In this document: positions 26,439-33,360 of the stretch, in pieces
Position numbering within the stretch: position 1 is the stretch's first letter
Layout: every line of letters starts with the position of its first letter
Assembly: GCA_017527945.1 (NCBI GenBank)
Contig: JAFXPL010000129.1
Coordinates: 1-57,604, forward strand
DNA length: 57,604 nt
From: Bacteroidales bacterium
Lineage (GTDB): Bacteria; Bacteroidota; Bacteroidia; Bacteroidales; WCHB1-69
Direction: 5' to 3'
Notes under the pieces: model-generated
Database searches by the model: none
Seen by the model: the letters and a program-made list of their open reading frames with translations, nothing else
Told to the model about the DNA's origin: nothing
Program-made: the position numbers and the translations under genes

Positions 26439-27651
26439 CGGCAAAGCGTTTCGCTTTCAACGGGAAGTGTTCGGCCAGCTCGCCGGAGAAGTAGAAGTCG
26501 TTGCAGATGACCCCGAAGGTGTAGATGTCGCCGGCCACGGTGATGTGGGAGCCGCCGCATTTCGGGTCGGGACCGGGTTTGGAGGCCGCGAATCCGAGGT
26601 TGAAGAGGGTGAACAGGATGTCGGGGCGGTTTACGATGTCGTAGCCGGAGCGTCGCCACTGCAGCATGGTCTGGTGCAGGATGCAGCCGGTGTAGATGTA
26701 AGAGTAAAGGTGGTTGTGGTAGTTGGTGAGCCTGTTGAAGCGTTCACTCTGGTGGTCGGCGGTCTGGAAGTCGAGGATGTGCTCGTAGGGCTTGCCCATG
26801 TAGAAGATGGAGGCGGTGTCGGTGAGGTTGCGTTCCACCTGCATGGCAGTGAAGTCCTTGATGCCGTTGACGCCGAGCGAAAACTGCGACTGTACGGAGA
26901 GCACCTTCATGGGGCCGAGGTAGCGTTTGTACATTTCGCGTTTGCTGTTGAAGAGGCGCACCTGTTCGCCCACGAGGCATCCCACGATGAGGCGGGGTTC
27001 CACGCCGGTGAGCCGTGCGGCTTCGTAAATCAGGGCGGTGTCTTTCAGAATGGCGGCCTTCAGGGCGGGCCACGCCGAATCGTTCATCCAAGGGATGATG
27101 TTCCCTTCGTAAGGCTGTGGCTTGTGGGCTTTCAGTAGGTTGTCCATATCGCTCGCCATCTGGTGGTAGAGGGTGGCTTGGCCGTCCTCCTGCAGGTACA
27201 TGTTGGCGGCGTAAATCATCTCCTGCACGGCCGTGGGACGGTCGCTGAACTGCGCGGCATGGAAGATGAGGTCGGCGTTCTTGGGGTAGAATTGCCGCAG
27301 GACGGACAGGTTTCGATAGCCCGAAAGCGCTTGTTCCTGGCTGTCGATGGAGTCGGACTGTGCCGCGTAGTGCTGGCTGTCGGTAAGGTAGCGGTTGTTC
27401 TTGTCGGCGCCGCCCTTGTTGTTGGTGAAGCCGAGCTCGTAGAACGCCCATGCGCCCAGAATGGCGGCTCCAACCATCGCAAATAGGTGGACCACAATTA
27501 AATAGAGTTTACTTCGCCCTTTCAGCCTTTTCCAGAATGTCCACAAACTCCGCTTCTTGAGGAGTTTTTTCGAGGTTTGTCGGGACGTGTTGCCATTTGG
27601 TTGTAGAGACGTGTCATGGCGCGTCTCTACTGAGGAATTTGTCTCTTCCAT
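26431..27651 (-). CDS. Membrane-anchored protein with lysozyme-like C-terminal region, unknown
   Basis: This 406-residue protein has a charged, probably disordered N-terminus (1-45), one membrane segment at about 46-72 (LYLIVVHLFAMVGAAILGAW) and a large extracytoplasmic part. The later sequence (SLGVNGIKDFTAMQVERN, YTGCILHQTMLQW, DIVNRPDILFTLFNLGF) resembles lysozyme-like/DUF1402-type domains that may bind peptidoglycan. I cannot name the family with certainty. Codons about 8-16 lie in a 28-base near-perfect palindrome. The frame is open further upstream through another hydrophobic stretch, with only TTG or weaker starts, so a longer form is possible. It follows rnfA and precedes the U32 gene with an eight-base overlap. 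Confidence 0.75.
   Translation of the reverse strand: MEETNSSVETRHDTSLQPNGNTSRQTSKKLLKKRSLWTFWKRLKGRSKLYLIVVHLFAMVGAAILGAWAFYELGFTNNKGGADKNNRYLTDSQHYAAQSDSIDSQEQALSGYRNLSVLRQFYPKNADLIFHAAQFSDRPTAVQEMIYAANMYLQEDGQATLYHQMASDMDNLLKAHKPQPYEGNIIPWMNDSAWPALKAAILKDTALIYEAARLTGVEPRLIVGCLVGEQVRLFNSKREMYKRYLGPMKVLSVQSQFSLGVNGIKDFTAMQVERNLTDTASIFYMGKPYEHILDFQTADHQSERFNRLTNYHNHLYSYIYTGCILHQTMLQWRRSGYDIVNRPDILFTLFNLGFAASKPGPDPKCGGSHITVAGDIYTFGVICNDFYFSGELAEHFPLKAKRFADE
27603..27630. repeat. 28-base palindrome within a coding N-terminus
   Basis: GTAGAGACG at 27603-27611 pairs with CGTCTCTAC at 27622-27630. The middle also pairs if G-U pairs are allowed. It encodes VETRHDTSL, in the variable N-terminus of the lysozyme-like protein. 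Confidence 0.85.
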
Positions 27652-27718
27652 AGTCAATGTAAAAATCAGAATGAAGAATACGATGAGCGACAAACAGACC
27701 GCCAGCCCATAAAAACTT

Positions 27719-27745
27719 AATTCTGAATTCTGAATTCTGAATTAT
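27719..27745. repeat. Heptamer array GAATTCT after rnfA
   Basis: Three to four copies of a 7-nt unit begin three bases after the rnfA stop codon. Confidence 0.85.
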
Positions 27746-27748
27746 TGA

Positions 27749-28339
27749 TTACACCAGATTTGCGAATCCCATGAAGGCCATGGCGAGGATGCCGGCGGTG
27801 ATGAGGGCGATAGGCACGCCTTTCATGCCCTTGGGAATCTCCACAAGCTCAAGCTGTTCGCGCAGGCCGGCGAAAATCACGATGGCGAGGGTGAAGCCGA
27901 TGGCGATGGCGACGGCGTAGAGCGTGTTGTCAATCACCGAGAAGCCGTGGCCGGGGATAATGGTCTGCTGGGTGACGTTGATGGCCACGCCGAGCACGGC
28001 GCAGTTGGTCGTGATCAGGGGTAGAAAGACTCCCAAGGCGCGGTACAGCGAGGGGCTGACCTTCTTGAGGATGATCTCCACCATCTGGACGAGGCTGGCG
28101 ATGACGAGGATGAAAACGATGGTCTGCAGGTAGGTGATGTCGAAGGGAATGAGGACATACTTCTGCAGCAGCGAGGTGACGAGGGTGGCCAGCGCCATGA
28201 CGAACGTGACGGCGGCGCCCATGCCGAGGGCGGTGTTCACCTTGCTGGAAACGCCCAGGAACGGGCAAATTCCGAGGAACTGCACCAAGATGATGTTGTT
28301 GACGAGCACAGCTCCGATGATCATTAAGATATATTCCAT
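27749..28339 (-). CDS. rnfA: Electron transport complex subunit RnfA
   Basis: This 196-residue inner-membrane protein has six predicted helices and belongs to the RnfA/NqrE family of the ferredoxin:NAD+ oxidoreductase complex, which pumps Na+ or H+. The half-repeats each carry a conserved cysteine: LGICPFLGVSS (about 24-32) and TNCAVLGVAIN (about 110-120). These bind the intramembrane iron-sulfur centre shared with RnfE. It is the last rnf gene of the cluster, about 70 bases after rnfE. A GAATTCT repeat follows its stop. Confidence 0.97.
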   Translation of the reverse strand: MEYILMIIGAVLVNNIILVQFLGICPFLGVSSKVNTALGMGAAVTFVMALATLVTSLLQKYVLIPFDITYLQTIVFILVIASLVQMVEIILKKVSPSLYRALGVFLPLITTNCAVLGVAINVTQQTIIPGHGFSVIDNTLYAVAIAIGFTLAIVIFAGLREQLELVEIPKGMKGVPIALITAGILAMAFMGFANLV

Positions 28340-28409
28340 TGTCTTGTTTTATTCGTTTATTCTTTGTGTCTTGAGATTTGTGACTTATGTCAGTGTCATA
28401 AATCAAAAA

Positions 28410-29060
28410 TTACAAGTCTTGTGTGTTATCTGCCGGTTGATGCTTTCTCTTCTCCTCGCTCTTGTTCACAAAATACCGCACTGCCGCCATCACGAAGCCG
28501 AAGACGAGGAACGCGCCGGGGGCGAGCACGAAGATGAGGATGTGGTATTCCGCGGGGATGAACTGGAAGCCCATGATGGAGCCGGAGCCGAGGATTTCGC
28601 GTATGGCGCCGATGAGCACCAGGGCGATGGTGAAGCCGATGCCCATGCCGAGACCGTCCAGGGCGGAGTCAACCACGGTGTTCTTGTTGGCGAAGGCCTC
28701 CGCGCGGCCCAGCACGATGCAGTTCACCACGATCAGCGGGATGAACACGCCGAGACTGGCCGACAGCGCGGGCAGGAACCCCTGGATCAGCAGGTCGATC
28801 ATGCTCACGAAGGTGGCGATGATGACGATGTAGCTCGGGATGCGCACCTTGTCGGGAATCACGTTTTTCAGCGCCGAGATGAGCATGTTGGACATCAGCA
28901 GCACGAAGGTTGTGGCCGCGCCCATGCCCAAGGCGTTCGTCACGGAAGTGGTGACGGCCAGGGTCGGACAGCAGCCCAACACCAGAATCAGGGTGGGGTT
29001 CTCTTTGAAGAAGCCCTTGGTTAATATGCTTAACTTGCTGTTATTACTGTTGTTACTCAT
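28410..29060 (-). CDS. rnfE: Electron transport complex subunit RnfE
   Basis: This 216-residue inner-membrane partner of RnfA carries the matching cysteine motifs VLGCCPTLAVTTS and VVNCIVLGRAEAF. The start ATG overlaps the rnfG stop by eight bases (ATGAGTAA), which suggests coupled translation. The C-terminal 20 residues are charged and cytoplasmic (KSEEKRKHQ). The order D-G-E-A matches the second half of a standard rnf operon. Confidence 0.97.
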   Translation of the reverse strand: MSNNSNNSKLSILTKGFFKENPTLILVLGCCPTLAVTTSVTNALGMGAATTFVLLMSNMLISALKNVIPDKVRIPSYIVIIATFVSMIDLLIQGFLPALSASLGVFIPLIVVNCIVLGRAEAFANKNTVVDSALDGLGMGIGFTIALVLIGAIREILGSGSIMGFQFIPAEYHILIFVLAPGAFLVFGFVMAAVRYFVNKSEEKRKHQPADNTQDL

Positions 29061-29637
29061 GATAATCCTCCTTTATTTTCATAAAAATGTCGTAAGCGCG
29101 CTGCACCGCGTCGCAGTAGGCGCGGGAGGAGATGGTGGCGGCCGTGATGGCATCCACGTCACCGCCGTCCTTCTTCACCACCAACCGGTAATCGGCAGGG
29201 TTCTGGTGGTTGAACTGCAGGGCGAAGTCGCTCTTGTCCTTGTTGATTTTGTCGCCCAAGCCGGGTGTTTCGCTTGCCTTCAGCACCTCGGTGTTGACGA
29301 TGGCACCCTCGGCGTCGAAGCCGACCATCAGGTCGAAGCGGCCCGAGAAGGCCTTCTTTGTGTAGGTCTCAATGCCCGCGCCGCAGAGCTCGCCGTTCTT
29401 GCCGATGGCCAAGTGGACGGGAATCTGCTCGTTGTCGGCATCCACGATTACGGTGTCGCGCACGGTGCCTTCGTAGGCGGGCAGCACGGACTGCAGGGCT
29501 TTCTCTTTTTTCTCTTTCTGACCCTTTTCGATAGGTCCTTTGGTGAGGGCATACACGCCGGTGAGGGCTAAGGCCGCAAGCAGCGAGATGCACGTTAGCA
29601 CAATCACTAATCTCCAGATGGAATCTTTCTTTGCCAT
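29053..29637 (-). CDS. rnfG: Electron transport complex subunit RnfG
   Basis: This 194-residue protein has one N-terminal membrane helix (residues 8-32) and a periplasmic domain that carries covalently bound FMN. The flavinylation site reads DAITAATISS at about 164-173, where the usual consensus is [S/T]GAT[S/T]. The glycine is therefore replaced by alanine, a change I believe is found in other Bacteroidales but cannot confirm here. GLGDKI, the other FMN-domain hallmark, is present. It lies 18 bases after rnfD and overlaps rnfE by eight bases. Confidence 0.95.
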   Translation of the reverse strand: MAKKDSIWRLVIVLTCISLLAALALTGVYALTKGPIEKGQKEKKEKALQSVLPAYEGTVRDTVIVDADNEQIPVHLAIGKNGELCGAGIETYTKKAFSGRFDLMVGFDAEGAIVNTEVLKASETPGLGDKINKDKSDFALQFNHQNPADYRLVVKKDGGDVDAITAATISSRAYCDAVQRAYDIFMKIKEDYHE

Positions 29638-29655
29638 ATCGATTGTTTTTAAGGG

Positions 29656-30615
29656 TTAGTGGGCGAATTGTTTGGGTTTGAAGCCTTTGTTGATCAGCGG
29701 CACGACGGCGTTCATCAGCAGGATGGAGAAGGAGACGCCCTCGGGGTAGGCACCGAAGAGACGGATGATGATGGTGAGCAGGCCGCAGCCGCAGCCGAAC
29801 ACGATCATGCCCCACGGGGAGGTCGGGGAAGTCACCATGTCGGTGGCCATGAAGCAGGCACCGAGGATGAGGCCGCCGCTGAGCAGGTGGATGAACGGGT
29901 TCACATACACCGCCGGGTTCACCAGGTGGAAGATGCCGGCGACGACGAACACCGTGGCGATGAACGACACGGGGATGTGCCACGTGATGATGCGTTTCCA
30001 AAGCAGGAAGCCTGCGCCGATGAGCAGGGCGATGGCAGACACCTCGCCGAAGCTGCCGCCCATCTGTCCGACGAGCATATCGACGTAGGAGGGGAGCTGC
30101 GTCAGGTCGCCGCCCTCTTTGATGAGGCCGAGGGTGGTGGGGCCGGTCACGGCGTCGGCGAAGCCCCAGATGGGGGTCGGCACCGGCCAGGAGGTCATCT
30201 GCACCGGGAAGGCGATGAGCAGGGTGACGCGCGCCACCAATGCCGGGTTGAACGGGTTGTGGCCCAGACCGCCGAAGGGCATCTTCGCGATGCCGATGGC
30301 GACAAGCGCACCCACCACCATGATCCAAATCGGCAGGTTGGAGGGCACGTTGAAGGCTAACAGCAGACCCGTGACCACGGCCGAACCGTCGTCAATCGTG
30401 GGCTTCTGGTGCAGCATGAACCGCTGGATGAGGTACTCAAACAGCACGCAGCATCCGATGGAGACGAGTGTCAGGATGATGACCGGCAGCCCGAAATAAT
30501 AGACGGACACCAACAAGGCCGGCATCAGCGACAGAACCACCGACCACATGATCTTCTTCACAGACTCGTCGCTGTGAACGTGCGGTGATCCCGAAATGTG
30601 TAGCAATTTATCCAT
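29656..30615 (-). CDS. rnfD: Electron transport complex subunit RnfD
   Basis: This is a 319-residue inner-membrane protein with about eight to ten helices. It carries a covalent FMN site in ADAVTGPTTLG at about residues 165-175. It is the first gene of the cluster here. A -7 box at 30662-30669 gives it its own promoter. In most bacteria rnfB and rnfC precede rnfD, but upstream of this gene lie only repeats and then an unrelated leftward gene that ends at 30965. Confidence 0.96.
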   Translation of the reverse strand: MDKLLHISGSPHVHSDESVKKIMWSVVLSLMPALLVSVYYFGLPVIILTLVSIGCCVLFEYLIQRFMLHQKPTIDDGSAVVTGLLLAFNVPSNLPIWIMVVGALVAIGIAKMPFGGLGHNPFNPALVARVTLLIAFPVQMTSWPVPTPIWGFADAVTGPTTLGLIKEGGDLTQLPSYVDMLVGQMGGSFGEVSAIALLIGAGFLLWKRIITWHIPVSFIATVFVVAGIFHLVNPAVYVNPFIHLLSGGLILGACFMATDMVTSPTSPWGMIVFGCGCGLLTIIIRLFGAYPEGVSFSILLMNAVVPLINKGFKPKQFAH

Positions 30616-30661
30616 TGATTGTTGATTTTATAAATTCTAATTCACCTGATAAAACAAACTG

Positions 30662-30669
30662 CAAAAGTA
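30662..30669 (-). promoter_or_regulatory. -7 promoter box for the rnfDGEA cluster
   Basis: TACTTTTG on the minus strand lies 47 bases before the rnfD ATG. Confidence 0.65.
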
Positions 30670-30688
30670 AAATTTTTTTCGATACGGT

Positions 30689-30730
30689 GTGAATGGTGAA
30701 TTGTGATTTGTGAATGGTGTTTTGTGAATG
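30689..30730. repeat. Heptamer array GTGAATG
   Basis: Six consecutive 7-nt units (GTGAATG, GTGAATT, GTGATTT, GTGAATG, GTGTTTT, GTGAATG) lie upstream of the rnfD promoter. Confidence 0.9.
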
Positions 30731-30753
30731 CAATTGCGAACACCCCTCCACAA

Positions 30754-30820
30754 CCAGCCTCGGAGAGGCTGAACGCACAACGTGCAATTAGCCCCACACA
30801 AGCGCAGCGCAGTGTGGGGT
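30754..30820. repeat. Dispersed hairpin-rich element, copy 2
   Basis: It contains CAGCCTCGGAGAGGC and GCACAACGTGC as in copy 1, then CCCCACAC (30792-30799) pairing with GTGTGGGG (30812-30819) across AGCGCAGCGCA. Confidence 0.85.
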
Positions 30821-30828
30821 CCGTGTGA

Positions 30829-30849
30829 ACGTACGTTGAAAACGTACGT
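30829..30849. repeat. Perfect hairpin ACGTACGTT-GAA-AACGTACGT
   Basis: A 9-bp perfect stem has a three-base loop. It is followed by further AACGTAY and CGTCCGTGA copies up to about 30930. Confidence 0.85.
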
Positions 30850-30964
30850 GAACGTATGAAAACGTACCTATGAAAACGTCCGTGAACAAATGTTGAACGA
30901 ATGTTGTTCGTCCGTGATCGTCCGTGAATGCATTAACCCGTATGGCGCAGCGCCTTGCCGGGAA

Positions 30965-33283
30965 TCACCGCACCAGCGTCACCGTCCCCGTCTTCAGCAT
31001 CATCTCCTCGGGGGTGCCGACGCGGGCGTAGGAGATTTTCCAGACATAAACCCCCTCGGGAGCGGGTTTCCCCTTGACGTTGCCGTCCCAGCCTTGGTCG
31101 GGGCTGTTCGTGTAGAAGATGATTTCCCCGTTGCGGTTGAAAATCATCAGTTCGTATTTCACCACGTTGTTGACTTTCGGCAGGAAGACTTCGTTGATGC
31201 CGTCGGTGTTCGGGGAGAAGCCGCTCGGCACGAAGAAGGCGTAGTTGTCCTCCACCGGCACCACCACGAGGGTGTCGTCGGAACATCCGTCGCTGTTGGT
31301 GACGGTCAGCCGGACCGTCATCAGGTCGCTCTCCTGCAGCTGGTAGATGTGCGAGGGCTCTTCCACGTAGGAGCTGTGGCCGTCGCCGAAGTTCCAGGTG
31401 TAGTTGGCAATGTTGGTCCCCGTTGACTGGTTGAAGAAGAACACCTCCTGTCCGTTCTCGGGTTCGGTGGGACTGTAGGAGAAGTCGGCGTGCGGGAAGC
31501 CGGAGACGTGGATGATGTTGTTCAGCACGACGGAGTCGTTGCAGCCCGGGGCGCTGGTCACCGTCAGGGTGGTGGAGTAGTACCCCTCGTCGGGCAAGTT
31601 GGTGTGCACCGTGACGACGGAATCGATGTATGTGAACGTGCTGTCGTTGTGGATGTTCCAGTGCAAGGTGGCGTAGCTGGGGGAGTATTGCGCCTGCAGG
31701 GTGACGGGCAGGGGCTGGCAGCCGTGGTCGGGGGTGTAGGTGACGTTGATTTCGGGTCGCGGTACGATGGTGACCTCCACGTTGGCGGTGTCGGTCATGC
31801 AGCCCCACGGGTCGCTGGCCACCACTTTGTAGGAGCGGCTCTGCGTGATTTCGCACTCGGTGGCAAGCCGGTCGGGGTGGGTGATGCCCGTGGCGGGGAG
31901 CCACTCGTAGGAGGGGTTGTCCATGCCCCGGACCTGGGCCACCTCGATGTAGGTCAGCGTGTCGCAGGCGGTGAAGGCGGTGTCGCGCAGACGGATGCTG
32001 TCGTTGGCGCGGAAATGCAGCGTCAGCGTGTCTTTCTTCTGCATGTATGGCCTCAGATTGCCGTAGCCGGAGCACCCTTGCGTGACGATGTAGAGCCGGG
32101 CTTCTTTCACTTGGTTGGGGTTGGTGAACTGTACGGTGGGCAGCATTCGCACATTCACCACCTGCACAGTGTCGCCATCCGGATAGAAGAAAGTGTTGTT
32201 TTCCAGGGTGATGGTGTCCCCGCTCGGCTTGATCAGGGAGTAGTCCACGCCCATGACGGCGTCGCCGTCGGTCTCGATGACGATGGAGGTATTGGCGGTG
32301 ATGGAGGGTCGTTCAATCTTGAAGATGAGGTCGAGGTTGCGGCAGTTCTGCACCAGTGTGTCGCCGCCTACGCTCGTCTCCCAGTTCTGTTCCACCTCCA
32401 CGTGCGGACTATAAAAGCTGCCCTCCTCCAAGAATACGCCCGAGTCGTAGCCGTTGTCACCCACATTGGCCACGGCCAATTTCATGTGGTAGGTCTGGCA
32501 GCCGAAAATCACGGCACCGGCCGTCAAAGCCGTGGTGTAGCCGTCGTATTGCACGCCGTTGGTGGAGGAATTGTGGATGAAATATTGCGAATTGGAGGGA
32601 GATGTTCCGGGACCGCTGCCTGTGGAATGGTAGCCGTGGTTCACATTGTTGATGGTGACGAAGGTGCCGTTCGGGTTGGAGGCCGTGATGGACCCGGGCA
32701 CCACAGCCACGTTCTTGGTCGTGGTGATAAGGGTCACGGGGTCGATTCCGGTGAGCAGGAAGGCGAAGACATCGTTGTAAGAAGAGTTGACAAATTCGCA
32801 ATATTCTTCGGAGGCGAAGATGTAGTTGAAGGCGAACTCGTCGGCCATGGCGATGAAATCGAACTCCAATGAGGCGGAATGTTCTACGGAATTGGTGGTG
32901 TAGGGGGCAAGTGCCGGCTCCGTGAAATTGCCCGTCGGGCTGCTGGCACTCGATAAGTTGTTCGGACCGGCGGCCACCGAAACGTTCCCGGTGGTCATGA
33001 TCAGTCCGGTTTGAAAGGGGAATGCGGTGAACCCGTTGCGGTTGAACGACCCAATCTGCGGGGAGTTGACATTCCCGTATTGCCCGTTGAACTTGCCGGC
33101 CTGCTCCGGCTCGAAAATGTCGTGGCCGAAGCCGGAAATCAATACCCCGTCGCCTTGCAGGTGGCGTTGGAGAATCGTGTCCACGGGAGTTCCCAAAAAG
33201 GATGAAACCGTCAGGTTCGGGTTTTGTGCATGGAGAATATGAATTGTTAAAATACTAATAATCAGTATGATATATCTTTTCAT
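30965..33283 (-). CDS. Surface protein with choice-of-anchor L, PKD and type B type IX sorting domains
   Basis: This is a 772-residue secreted protein. A signal peptide (to about residue 19, LHAQ) is followed by a choice-of-anchor L domain at about 20-300 (FEFDF-like FDFIAMADEFAFNYIFASEEY). PKD-like beta-sandwiches follow at about 510-680 (ADFSYSPTEPENGQEVFF, YTWNFGDGHSS). The C-terminal ~90 residues are a gliding-motility-associated, type B type IX sorting domain (FSPNTDGINEVFLP, GWDGNVKGKPAPEGVYVWKI). It is probably exported by the type IX system and displayed or released. It lies 77 bases after the GH20 gene on the same strand; no convincing promoter was seen in that gap. Confidence 0.93.
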   Translation of the reverse strand: MKRYIILIISILTIHILHAQNPNLTVSSFLGTPVDTILQRHLQGDGVLISGFGHDIFEPEQAGKFNGQYGNVNSPQIGSFNRNGFTAFPFQTGLIMTTGNVSVAAGPNNLSSASSPTGNFTEPALAPYTTNSVEHSASLEFDFIAMADEFAFNYIFASEEYCEFVNSSYNDVFAFLLTGIDPVTLITTTKNVAVVPGSITASNPNGTFVTINNVNHGYHSTGSGPGTSPSNSQYFIHNSSTNGVQYDGYTTALTAGAVIFGCQTYHMKLAVANVGDNGYDSGVFLEEGSFYSPHVEVEQNWETSVGGDTLVQNCRNLDLIFKIERPSITANTSIVIETDGDAVMGVDYSLIKPSGDTITLENNTFFYPDGDTVQVVNVRMLPTVQFTNPNQVKEARLYIVTQGCSGYGNLRPYMQKKDTLTLHFRANDSIRLRDTAFTACDTLTYIEVAQVRGMDNPSYEWLPATGITHPDRLATECEITQSRSYKVVASDPWGCMTDTANVEVTIVPRPEINVTYTPDHGCQPLPVTLQAQYSPSYATLHWNIHNDSTFTYIDSVVTVHTNLPDEGYYSTTLTVTSAPGCNDSVVLNNIIHVSGFPHADFSYSPTEPENGQEVFFFNQSTGTNIANYTWNFGDGHSSYVEEPSHIYQLQESDLMTVRLTVTNSDGCSDDTLVVVPVEDNYAFFVPSGFSPNTDGINEVFLPKVNNVVKYELMIFNRNGEIIFYTNSPDQGWDGNVKGKPAPEGVYVWKISYARVGTPEEMMLKTGTVTLVR

Positions 33284-33360
33284 AACATCAGACGCATTTA
33301 TTGTTGAATTGTTTTGTTGTCAAGCCTGACGAATTTCCATGCGGAATGTGGCAAAAAAAA

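Larger units (their letters stand above)
30616..30964. other. 349-base intergenic region made of repeats, no gene
   Basis: From left to right it holds the rnfD promoter, a GTGAATG heptamer array, copy 2 of the hairpin-rich element, and a stretch built of ACGTACG-type repeats including a perfect 9-bp hairpin. No coding sequence is supported, and rnfB and rnfC are absent. Confidence 0.8.
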
